Shown in pieces: positions 18,248-26,450 of a stretch of DNA of 45,455 bases. The stretch lies in the NCBI GenBank assembly GCA_019459525.1, contig JAIBEY010000090.1, positions 1 through 45,455 on the forward strand, in the 5' to 3' direction. A model generated the notes under the pieces. That model worked only from the letters and a program-made list of their open reading frames with translations. It did no database searches and was not told where the DNA came from. Both the position numbers and the translations under genes were made by a program. The first letter of the stretch is position 1. Every line of letters starts with the position of its first letter. Origin of the DNA: Prolixibacteraceae bacterium (GTDB taxonomy: Bacteria > Bacteroidota > Bacteroidia > Bacteroidales > Prolixibacteraceae).

Positions 18248-20551
18248 ATGAAAAAATATATTTTCCTATTCGCTTTAATTTTTTCCTTCGTAGCCTGCGA
18301 AGATTATCTGGAGGAAAAAACGGTAAATACACTGACTCAGGATTTTTATAAATCAGCCGATGGGCTGGAGTCTCTCGTGAAGGGAAGTTACCAGGTGTTG
18401 CGTTTTAAACCCGACTACAATCAGGGGCACTACCTGTTTGGAACCTGTACTGATGTTGAAGTGTTTACCTGGTCTTTGGCTGATCGTATTGCCATGGGAA
18501 CCTATGCCATTGATGCCTGGGGGCCTTCCGCAACCGGAACCCGTATGACACCAAATGTTACTTCACTTATCGGAAGTACAAGTGGCGGAGTTTCTGAAGG
18601 TGTTTATCCGGAAGTAAGCCGCTGTAATATTTTCCTCGAGAATTATAACCAGATGGATGCCGCCACCCAAACAAAATTGGCTGCACGGAAAGGAGAGATT
18701 CTCTTTCTTCGTTCTTATGCCTATTACTTAATTACCAACGTAGTGGGTGATGCACCTCTCATTCTTCAGAGTTATAAAGGTATTCCCGAAAACTTCTCAT
18801 TTCCGAAAGCTTCACTGGAAACCATTTATAAACAAATAATTGGAGACTTACGCAAAGCAGTTGATGTACTTCCAGCTACCAGTTCGGAACTTGGCCGTAT
18901 TACTAAACCAGCCGCAGCACACTTTTTGGCTAAATTATACTTGCATCGCGCTCAGGCAGCCAATTGGGCAAGTGCTGATACTCATCTTAAAATGTTGTTC
19001 AAAGGAAATGTTTCAACTGACCTCGACTCGGCAAAGTTTTATTCAACTATGGTTATCGATCAGATGAAAGGTAACACCGCTTATGCAGGTTTGGAACCCG
19101 ATTTTGCTACACTCTGGAAAAATGCAACCGGCGATTATACCCGCGATAAAAGCAAAGAGATTATTCTGTCAGCACAATACGAAGCTACTCAAACATACAA
19201 TGGCCGTTACGGAAATAACCTGGTGCATTTATACAACAGCAATCATACTTCGTTGAGGGCTTGTACTCCGCGTACGTTGGATTATGGCCGTCCGTATGCT
19301 ACCGCTGGCCCTTCAGACTGGGGTCTCGACATGTACACCGACAGAGCAAATGATTCTCGTTACTACAAAACATTTCTGACCGATTATGTTGCCACTGACG
19401 CAAAAGAGGCCGGTGGAAAACCTTGGGATGCAGCCTCTGTTTATTATTATAATAAAAAACTAAAACCAGCCGCAGATCCGGATGCCGTAGTAAGTACAGC
19501 TAGTAAAATTAAGTATCAGAAACGATCAATTGTTTATATTGAGAACTCCAAGGATCAGCCTCTCGATTCGCTTTGGGTTGTTAGCCAGCCATATATCATG
19601 ATGGTTCGCTGGATGGTAGGCAGCCCGAACGGTGCCGGATACTTTACCAAGAGCGGAGGAAAAATAACCGGTTTCAAACCTGGTGCAGATATCGATCCGG
19701 CAAATCCGGTAGTTACCGACATTTCCGGTAGAAAACTGATGTATCGTATCAGTGGAGATAAAGGAGAAGCATTTGGATTAGACAGAGGAACAGGTGTTGC
19801 TCAATGGTATGTTGGCCCGAAAAAATGGCTGGATATTAACCGTGGCAAAGGAACAGATCCGAATGGATCCGGTGCTATTGATTTCCCTATTTTCCGTTTA
19901 GCAGAAACTTACCTGATTCGCGCCGAAGTTTTGGGTCGTCAGGGAAATTTTAGCGGCGCTATTGCTGATTTGAATGTACTTCGTAAACGTGCTTCTTTCC
20001 ATGCCGGTGAAAAACGTTCGGATGTGCTTGTTAACATGGAACCCGCTGTGATTACCGGAAGGTTGAGTATTCCTGCTGCTGAGAAAGTGGCTCCGTACGC
20101 TGTTGCAACTGACTCCTATACAAAAATTGCTATCGATGGAACTGAATGGCAGTCGGGAACACCTAAAGCTAAATTGGAAAATTATCCCCCGACAGTAGCT
20201 TCTGAACTCGAAATGTTTGTTCATTTCATTTACAATGAAAAAGCCCGTGAGTTTATTTTCGAGTTAAGTAACTGGGAAGATCTGCATAATGCTGGTATTT
20301 TATACGATCGCGTTTATTACCGCGATAATATGGGTGCACCCGCAACTTCAACCGGAACAATTGATTTTCCTTTCCCGCTGGATAATATCTCAACCGGAAA
20401 TATTGGAGCGAGAGGCACTGGTAAAGGCCAGTTGCAGAAATACCATACATTTAAGGCATGGCCACAATCGTTCCTGGAGCTGTTGACCGACGAGAATGGT
20501 AGCCCGATGGCAGCTGATGCCAAAGCGGCATACCAGAATCCCGGATACTAA
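18248..20551 (+). CDS. SusD/RagB-like glycan-binding lipoprotein
   Basis: This 767-residue protein starts 27 bases after susC. Its signal peptide ends in a lipobox with Cys17 (SFVACEDYLEEK), typical of SusD surface lipoproteins. Helical TPR-like pairs follow (GEILFLRSYAYYLITNVVGDAPLI; LTYLIRAEVLGRQGNFSGAIADLNVLRKRA-type region). The C-terminal part has the SusD hallmark of a family member that ends in a LxxYHTFKAWPQSFLELLT stretch. It captures glycan at the cell surface and closes the SusC channel. It is long for the family, which is mostly about 500-650 residues, with extra sequence in the middle (about residues 370-540). A strong terminator follows. Confidence 0.93.
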   Translation: MKKYIFLFALIFSFVACEDYLEEKTVNTLTQDFYKSADGLESLVKGSYQVLRFKPDYNQGHYLFGTCTDVEVFTWSLADRIAMGTYAIDAWGPSATGTRMTPNVTSLIGSTSGGVSEGVYPEVSRCNIFLENYNQMDAATQTKLAARKGEILFLRSYAYYLITNVVGDAPLILQSYKGIPENFSFPKASLETIYKQIIGDLRKAVDVLPATSSELGRITKPAAAHFLAKLYLHRAQAANWASADTHLKMLFKGNVSTDLDSAKFYSTMVIDQMKGNTAYAGLEPDFATLWKNATGDYTRDKSKEIILSAQYEATQTYNGRYGNNLVHLYNSNHTSLRACTPRTLDYGRPYATAGPSDWGLDMYTDRANDSRYYKTFLTDYVATDAKEAGGKPWDAASVYYYNKKLKPAADPDAVVSTASKIKYQKRSIVYIENSKDQPLDSLWVVSQPYIMMVRWMVGSPNGAGYFTKSGGKITGFKPGADIDPANPVVTDISGRKLMYRISGDKGEAFGLDRGTGVAQWYVGPKKWLDINRGKGTDPNGSGAIDFPIFRLAETYLIRAEVLGRQGNFSGAIADLNVLRKRASFHAGEKRSDVLVNMEPAVITGRLSIPAAEKVAPYAVATDSYTKIAIDGTEWQSGTPKAKLENYPPTVASELEMFVHFIYNEKAREFIFELSNWEDLHNAGILYDRVYYRDNMGAPATSTGTIDFPFPLDNISTGNIGARGTGKGQLQKYHTFKAWPQSFLELLTDENGSPMAADAKAAYQNPGY

Positions 20552-20618
20552 TAATAGGTGTTGGTTTATTGAGAAACATCTGGTTTTTCAGGATTTATTT
20601 GTGTCGATTTAGGTTAGA

Positions 20619-20646
20619 AGGTGGGCTGTTTTGCCCACCTTTTTTA
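20619..20646 (+). terminator. Intrinsic terminator after susD
   Basis: AGGTGGGC (20619-20626) pairs perfectly with GCCCACCT (20633-20640) around a loop of 6 and runs into at least six Ts. This separates the SusC/SusD transcript from the enzyme genes, at least in part. Confidence 0.88.
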
Positions 20647-20880
20647 AAACCATTGTCCCGAAATTATAAACACACGACTGAGCGGGAATGATAAAATTTG
20701 ATTTAAACCAGCTTTTCCTGACGAATCTTCTGACTGAAAATTATCCTCAGAGCAGAAAATAGAAACGTTATTTTTATCAGACAGATAATACAGGATACCA
20801 TTGTTGAATTCTATTTTTAATTTAGTGTCAAACTTTTATTAGTTGAACCACAGTTATAAATCAACTTTTCTAAATAACCC
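20647..20880 (+). other. Leader region of the enzyme operon
   Basis: This AT-rich gap has no gene. A TATTTTTA at 20812-20819 is a weak -7 candidate. Just before the GH106 start, AGTTGA (20841-20846) and TCAACT (20861-20866) form a short hairpin followed by Ts. Since a terminator precedes it, the enzyme genes probably have their own promoter here, but I cannot fix its place. Confidence 0.3.
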
Positions 20881-23742
20881 ATGAACAAACACTCAAAAAA
20901 TCAACTCTTTGCCGGGTTAATCCTTTTGCTTTTAACGCTAAATTTCGCACCCTGCCAAAGTCAAACAAAGGGACAACAGCCTGGCTGGCCTCAAATTACG
21001 AAAGAAGCAAAACCATGGAGCCGCTGGTGGTGGATGGGAAGCAGTGTAAACCCGTCTGATTTGAAAGCTGCTATGGAAGCCTATTCGAAAGCTGGATTGG
21101 GTGGACTGGAAATCACTCCGATTTATGGTGTTCACGGGTACGAAAATAGTTTTGTGAAATTTCTTTCTCCCGAATGGGTGAAAAATCTGGAATATACACT
21201 TCAGGAAGGGAAACGGCTTGATATGGGTATTGACCTGGCAATGGCTTCTGGCTGGCCTTTCGGAGGTTTGTGGGTTACCCCTGAAGATGCCTGCAAATAT
21301 ATGAGTGTGCAATCGTATGCACTGATCAAGGAGGGTGAACAGCTTCAGGAGAAGGTGGCGATGGCTCAGGAGCCGATGTTGAGATCCATTTCCCGTAAAA
21401 ATTTAAAAATAGAACAATTAAAGTATCCGGTAAATGCCAATGCTGATAGTTTGCAAAATTGGGCTATCGATCAGGTTCGTTACCCAATCGCGATGCCTTT
21501 GCAGGCTTTGATGGCTTATTCTGATAAAGGCGATATCCTGAATCTGACAGCAAAAGTTGATGCTGGTGGAAAACTCGATTGGACAGCTCCTGCTGGTCTT
21601 TGGAAATTGTTTGCCGTTTTTGAAGGCTGGCACGGCAAAATGGTTGAACGCGCCGGCCCTGGCGGTGAAGGCGATGTGATCGACCATTTCTCGGACAAAG
21701 CCATTGATAATTATTTAGGCCATTTTACTACTTCATTCGAAGGGCACAACCTGAATGGTTTGCGGGCTTATTTTAATGACTCATACGAAGTGGACGATGC
21801 CCGCGGGGAAGCCAACTTTACTCCGCTGTTGTTTGACGAATTCCAGAAAAGGCGTGGTTACGACCTGCGCGAATACCTTCCGGGCCTGCTTGGGCTCGAT
21901 ACAGATGAATACAACCAACGGGTACTGTCCGATTACCGCGAAACGATTTCGGATTTAATCCTTGAAAACTATACCAAACGTTGGCACGATTGGGCGTCAA
22001 AAGGTGGAAAAATAATCCGCAACCAGGCACACGGCGCACCTGCCAATATCCTTGACCTGTATGCCGCTGCCGATATTCCTGAAACCGAAGGCGAAGACAT
22101 TGTGAAAGTGAAAACAGCATCATCGGTGGCGCATGTGATGGGCAAAAAACTGGCTTCGTCGGAGTCGGCAACCTGGCTGAAAGATCATTTCGAGGCTTCA
22201 CTTTCGGATGTGAAACATGCCATCGACTTGTTTCTGCTGGCCGGAATCAACCATGTATTTTACCATGGAACTACGTTTTCGCCGCAAGATGCGTCCTGGC
22301 CGGGCTGGATGTTTTACGCCGCAGTACATTTCGGACCAACCAATTCGTTCTGGAACGATTTTGGAACCTTGAACTCTTACATAACCCGTTCACAATCGTT
22401 CCTTCAGGCCGGAAAACCCGATAACGACATTTTGTTATATTACCCGATTTCTGACGAATATGCCGTCCGTGGCAAATCGATGTTACTGCATTTTGATGGG
22501 GCCGCCAAAGGTTCGTCGGTACGTTTAACTGCCGAATATTTATTTCGGAAAGGATACGCGTTTGATTATATTTCTGATCGCCAGATTCTTGGCTTAATCA
22601 ACAATTCAGCTCAAATTCAGACAGGCGGAAACAGCTACCAAACCGTTTTGCTCCCAACCGTAAAACTGATGCCGCTCGAAACATTCGAAAAAATTATTGA
22701 AATGGCTAAAAATGGAGCAACTATTTTAATGGAACAATTGCCAGTTGATGTTCCCGGATTGGGTAAATTGACTGAGCGGTCAACTAAATTTCAAAACCTG
22801 AAAAAGACCTTGAAACTGGAGCCGCTTTCAGGAACAGTTCAGAAAGCCAGAGTAGGGAAGGGGCAGATTTTAGTGGGCAATTTGTCAGATTTGTTGGTGA
22901 AAGCTAAAGTTCGTCGTGAAGCTATGTTCGATCGGGGTTTGCAGTGTATCCGCCGGGTTGATGGCAGCACAACCACTTATTTTATTGCCAATCGCGGAAC
23001 AAATGCGGTTGACGGTTTGGTCCCTCTTGAGGCTAAAATTGGTTCAGCTGTTTTGTACAACCCCATGAATGGTAATTTTGGAAAAGCTGTGACCAAAACC
23101 TTGAGTGAGAATGCTGAAGTTTATCTTCAGCTAAAGCCAGGCGAAAGTTGTCTGGTTCAGGTTTTTCCGGGAAAAACACAGGCTCCGGAATATCCGTTAA
23201 TGAAAGCTTCTTTCGAAAAAAATACATTAAATAAAGACTGGACACTGACTTTTGTAACTGGTGGTCCTGATCTGCCAAAGTCGGTAAAACTTGCCAAATT
23301 AGGTTCGTGGACCGAATTGGATGGCGACAGTTATAAAGCTTTTTCAGGAACAGCCGTTTACAAAACCAGCTTTGCAAAACCCTCCGGCGAAGCAAAATAT
23401 TATCGGATTGATTTGGGAAAAGTTGCGCACAGTGCACGAATCAGATTGAATGGCAAAGAACTTTCGACCTTAATCTGTGAGCCATTTTCAGTCGATATTT
23501 CAGCAGCCGATTTGAAAGAAACGAACGATTTGGAGATCTCGGTAACTAATCTGATGGGTAACCGCATGGCCGATATGGAGCGTAAAGGGCAACCGTACAA
23601 GATTTTTTACAATGTCAATTTTCCGGCCTATAAAGCCGAAAACAGGGGAGCCGACGGTTTATTTACAACTTTGGGCTGGAAACCTCAGTCGTCTGGATTG
23701 ATTGGTCCGGTAACGCTGACGCCTTTGCAACAAATTAAATAA
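20881..23742 (+). CDS. GH106 family alpha-L-rhamnosidase
   Basis: This 953-residue secreted protein has a signal peptide (hydrophobic core at about residues 10-22). The start of the mature part is typical of GH106: PWSRWWWMGSSVNPSDLKAAMEAYSKAGLGGLEITPIYGV, followed by GIDLAMASGWPFGG and FNDSYEVDDARGEANFTP. A (beta/alpha)8 catalytic core spans roughly residues 40-480 and is followed by beta-rich domains; a galactose-binding-like module lies near residues 790-930. The enzyme releases terminal alpha-L-rhamnose in the periplasm or on the surface, by inversion and with calcium in known members. In a locus with PL11 and GH105 its likely substrates are rhamnogalacturonan I oligosaccharides. It is the first gene after the susD terminator; the next gene follows at 100 bases. 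Confidence 0.88.
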   Translation: MNKHSKNQLFAGLILLLLTLNFAPCQSQTKGQQPGWPQITKEAKPWSRWWWMGSSVNPSDLKAAMEAYSKAGLGGLEITPIYGVHGYENSFVKFLSPEWVKNLEYTLQEGKRLDMGIDLAMASGWPFGGLWVTPEDACKYMSVQSYALIKEGEQLQEKVAMAQEPMLRSISRKNLKIEQLKYPVNANADSLQNWAIDQVRYPIAMPLQALMAYSDKGDILNLTAKVDAGGKLDWTAPAGLWKLFAVFEGWHGKMVERAGPGGEGDVIDHFSDKAIDNYLGHFTTSFEGHNLNGLRAYFNDSYEVDDARGEANFTPLLFDEFQKRRGYDLREYLPGLLGLDTDEYNQRVLSDYRETISDLILENYTKRWHDWASKGGKIIRNQAHGAPANILDLYAAADIPETEGEDIVKVKTASSVAHVMGKKLASSESATWLKDHFEASLSDVKHAIDLFLLAGINHVFYHGTTFSPQDASWPGWMFYAAVHFGPTNSFWNDFGTLNSYITRSQSFLQAGKPDNDILLYYPISDEYAVRGKSMLLHFDGAAKGSSVRLTAEYLFRKGYAFDYISDRQILGLINNSAQIQTGGNSYQTVLLPTVKLMPLETFEKIIEMAKNGATILMEQLPVDVPGLGKLTERSTKFQNLKKTLKLEPLSGTVQKARVGKGQILVGNLSDLLVKAKVRREAMFDRGLQCIRRVDGSTTTYFIANRGTNAVDGLVPLEAKIGSAVLYNPMNGNFGKAVTKTLSENAEVYLQLKPGESCLVQVFPGKTQAPEYPLMKASFEKNTLNKDWTLTFVTGGPDLPKSVKLAKLGSWTELDGDSYKAFSGTAVYKTSFAKPSGEAKYYRIDLGKVAHSARIRLNGKELSTLICEPFSVDISAADLKETNDLEISVTNLMGNRMADMERKGQPYKIFYNVNFPAYKAENRGADGLFTTLGWKPQSSGLIGPVTLTPLQQIK

Positions 23743-23842
23743 AACACATAGGCACATTTCTCTTCATGTATTGCTTTGGATAAATCACAAATCGTTATTC
23801 GTTAATCTGTTATCGTTAATTTTTAACCTGAAACCAAACATC

Positions 23843-25984
23843 ATGTCTTTTAAAAACTATCTGCCGATCCTAATTGCACTTGGCCTTTTTAGTTGCAGTT
23901 CTCCGAAACAACCATCTAAAATTGATAGATTGGCCTTGGTTACCCGCAACAATGTGGTGGTTGAGCAACCCGATACGTTGGCAAGCTTATCGGTCGGAAA
24001 CGGTGAATTTGCTTTTACCACCGATATAACTGGTCTGCAAACATTTTATAAGGAATACGAAAATGGGGTCACGCTTGGCACACAATCGAACTGGGGCTGG
24101 CACACTTTTCCGAATACCGAAAATTATCAGGTAATGGAAAGTGCCAAATATTCGGATTATCGCGGACGAAAAGTTCCTTATCTGGCTCAGTTTCCTGGCG
24201 ATGGGCGGGATGCGAAAGCGGCCAATTATTTTCGTGAAAATCCGCAACGCCTGCAATTGGGCGTAATCCGTTTGCTCCTGAAAAAGACGGATGGAACGGA
24301 AGTGAAGCTGGCTGATATTGAAAAGCCAAAACATCAGTTATTGCTTTGGGAAGGCCGCATCAGCAGCGAGTTTTCGGTAGAAGGTCAGCCGGTAAAAGTC
24401 GAGGTTTTCTGTCATCAGCAAAAAGATATGGTTTCGGCCAAAATCAGTTCCCCGTTGATTGAAAAGGGGCAACTGAAAGTGGAATGGATTTTTCCGTACG
24501 CTGTGCCAGTCAATACGCATTCTGGTTACGATTTTACTTCCGTGGACAAACACCAATCACAATTGGAACCCGTAAACGAAAATTCGGCCAAAATTTTGCG
24601 GACACTCGACAACGACCGTTACCAGGTAAAACTGGATTGGGAAGGTCAGGCAATTTTGGATGAAACCGAAAGGCATCATTTTGTGCTTTCGGCCAAATCA
24701 GGAAATACCCTTTCGTTTAGCTGTTTATTTGCTCCTGAAGCGAAGTCTGAACCTTTGCCAACTTTTGCTGAAACTGAAAAAAACAATCTCGAAACATGGA
24801 AAAACTTTTGGGAAACCAGCGGGGTAGTCGATTTCTCTGCATGTACCGATCCTCGTGCTAAAGAAGTGGAACGCCGGTTTGTGTTGTCGCAATATCTCAC
24901 AAAAATTCAGAATTCAGGATCGATGTTGCCACAGGAAACCGGTTTGATTTATAACAGTTGGTATGGCAAGGCTCACCTCGAAATGCACTGGTGGCATTCG
25001 GCTCATTTTGCCAACTGGAATCATCCTGAATACCTGGAAAAACAATTGGACTGGTATCAGACCATTTATAACAAAGCATTGGAAACCGCACAATCGCAAG
25101 GTTTTAAAGGCATCCGCTGGCCCAAAATGGTTGGGCCTGAAGGACAGAACAGTCCGTCGGGTGTGGGCAGTTACCTCATTTGGCAGCAACCACATTTTAT
25201 TTACATGGCCGAGCAGTTGTACCGCAGCAATCCTTCGCCTGAAATCCTAAACAAATACAAGGACCTGATTTTTGCTACCGCTGATTTTATGGCCGATTTT
25301 GCCGTGCCCGATTCTTCAGGAAATGTGTATAACCTTCTGCCACCGCTGATTCCGGCGCAGGAACATTGGAAACGCGAAACAACTATGAATCCGCCTTTCG
25401 AATTGGCTTATTGGCATTGGGGACTGACCATTGCGCAGCAGTGGCGCAATCGATTGAACATGCAGCCTGACCCGGTTTGGGAAGAGGTTCGCACTAAAAT
25501 AGCAGCTCCGGTTCAGGGAAATGGTTTGTACCTTGGAATCGCGAATGCGCCCGATTCCTATACCAATCCGGAAGCGATGAAAGATCATCCTATCGTAACC
25601 GGTACCCTCGGTATTTTGCCTGCATGGGATAAAGTTGATCCTGAAATCATGCGAAATACCTTGAAAGTGGTCATGCAAAAATGGGATTGGCCCTCCACCT
25701 GGGGTTGGGATTACCCGATGGTGGCCATGTGTGCCACTCGTTTAATCGAGCCGGAAATTGCTCTGGAAGCCTTGCTGAAAGACGTCCAGAAAAATACATA
25801 CTTAAAAAACGGGCATAATTACCAAAGCGAACGTCTGCGCATTTATATGCCTGGCAACGGCGGTTTCCTGAAAGCTGTTTCGCTAATGTGTGCCGGATGG
25901 GAAGGCTGCACGGTTGAAAATCCGGGCTTCCCGAAAGATGGCAAGTGGAATGTGAAATGGGAAGGGCTGATAAAAGATTTTTAA
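23843..25984 (+). CDS. Six-hairpin glycosidase-like lipoprotein, unassigned family
   Basis: About 713 residues from ATG 23843. An in-frame upstream start at 23771 would put junk ahead of the signal peptide. The signal peptide ends in a lipobox with Cys18 (GLFSCSSP), so it is probably an anchored lipoprotein. An N-terminal beta-rich domain with LASLSVGNGEFAFTTDITGLQTF is followed by a helical catalytic-type domain with LEMHWWHSAHFANWN, GFKGIRWPKMVGPEGQNSPSGVG and WGWDYPMVAMCA. The 'GNGEF' start and the later Trp/His-rich helices recall (alpha/alpha)6 enzymes of the GH65/GH95 type. Conserved acids in MVGPEG and in the NLLPP/PPFELAYWHWG region are candidate catalytic residues. I cannot name its CAZy family or activity. 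Its neighbours suggest a rhamnogalacturonan linkage. Confidence 0.6.
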   Translation: MSFKNYLPILIALGLFSCSSPKQPSKIDRLALVTRNNVVVEQPDTLASLSVGNGEFAFTTDITGLQTFYKEYENGVTLGTQSNWGWHTFPNTENYQVMESAKYSDYRGRKVPYLAQFPGDGRDAKAANYFRENPQRLQLGVIRLLLKKTDGTEVKLADIEKPKHQLLLWEGRISSEFSVEGQPVKVEVFCHQQKDMVSAKISSPLIEKGQLKVEWIFPYAVPVNTHSGYDFTSVDKHQSQLEPVNENSAKILRTLDNDRYQVKLDWEGQAILDETERHHFVLSAKSGNTLSFSCLFAPEAKSEPLPTFAETEKNNLETWKNFWETSGVVDFSACTDPRAKEVERRFVLSQYLTKIQNSGSMLPQETGLIYNSWYGKAHLEMHWWHSAHFANWNHPEYLEKQLDWYQTIYNKALETAQSQGFKGIRWPKMVGPEGQNSPSGVGSYLIWQQPHFIYMAEQLYRSNPSPEILNKYKDLIFATADFMADFAVPDSSGNVYNLLPPLIPAQEHWKRETTMNPPFELAYWHWGLTIAQQWRNRLNMQPDPVWEEVRTKIAAPVQGNGLYLGIANAPDSYTNPEAMKDHPIVTGTLGILPAWDKVDPEIMRNTLKVVMQKWDWPSTWGWDYPMVAMCATRLIEPEIALEALLKDVQKNTYLKNGHNYQSERLRIYMPGNGGFLKAVSLMCAGWEGCTVENPGFPKDGKWNVKWEGLIKDF

Positions 25985-25985
25985 T

Positions 25986-26450
25986 ATGAATTATTGGAAA
26001 GTATTGCTAATCGAGCAAAGGAATAGAGGTCGAAGTGGATTTACTATTCCGTTTATTATTGGGAGCCAAAACTATTTGCCAGCCGAGCATCCAAGACTAA
26101 GTGTAGAGTCACTTCTATGTGAAATATTGTCAAATGACTCTTTTAATACTTGTATCCGATATTGTTCGGATACAAATGAACTTATTCTTGAAATTAAAAA
26201 AGAAAATACACCTGTTATATATCCAACTTACAATGGATTACCTCAAACTAATTTTTCCGTTTCGATTGCAAATAAGGATTTAGGAACTACTTCAGAAGAA
26301 ATTATTGAAACCTTAACTGAAAAATTTCAATCATATATAGATAAAGGGCATCATTCTGTAAAAAACAGAGAATATGGACGTGATTCTGTTTGGGGTGATT
26401 TTTCTGAATCAGAAATTGATTTTATTAAGAAATGCATAAGTAAAATATGA
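25986..26450 (+). CDS. Small AT-rich protein of unknown function embedded in the enzyme operon
   Basis: This 154-residue protein has no signal peptide, unlike all its enzyme neighbours, so it should be cytoplasmic. It begins one base after the previous stop, and its own stop overlaps the next start (ATGA at 26447-26450), so it would be translated together with its neighbours. Its base composition is clearly more AT-rich than the flanking genes. Visible segments: SGFTIPFIIGSQNYLP, LSVESLLCEILSND, ELILEIKKENTPVIYPTYNG, TSEEIIETLTEKFQSYIDKG and ESEIDFIKKCISK. I recognise no family. A small immunity-type or regulatory protein is conceivable but unproven. A perfect 10-bp inverted repeat lies inside it (26150-26159 with 26166-26175). 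Confidence 0.65.
   Translation: MNYWKVLLIEQRNRGRSGFTIPFIIGSQNYLPAEHPRLSVESLLCEILSNDSFNTCIRYCSDTNELILEIKKENTPVIYPTYNGLPQTNFSVSIANKDLGTTSEEIIETLTEKFQSYIDKGHHSVKNREYGRDSVWGDFSESEIDFIKKCISKI

Noticed and set aside
20938-23600. Long open frames antisense to the GH106 gene
   Set aside because: They mirror the codon pattern of the real gene and show no protein-like motifs or signals.
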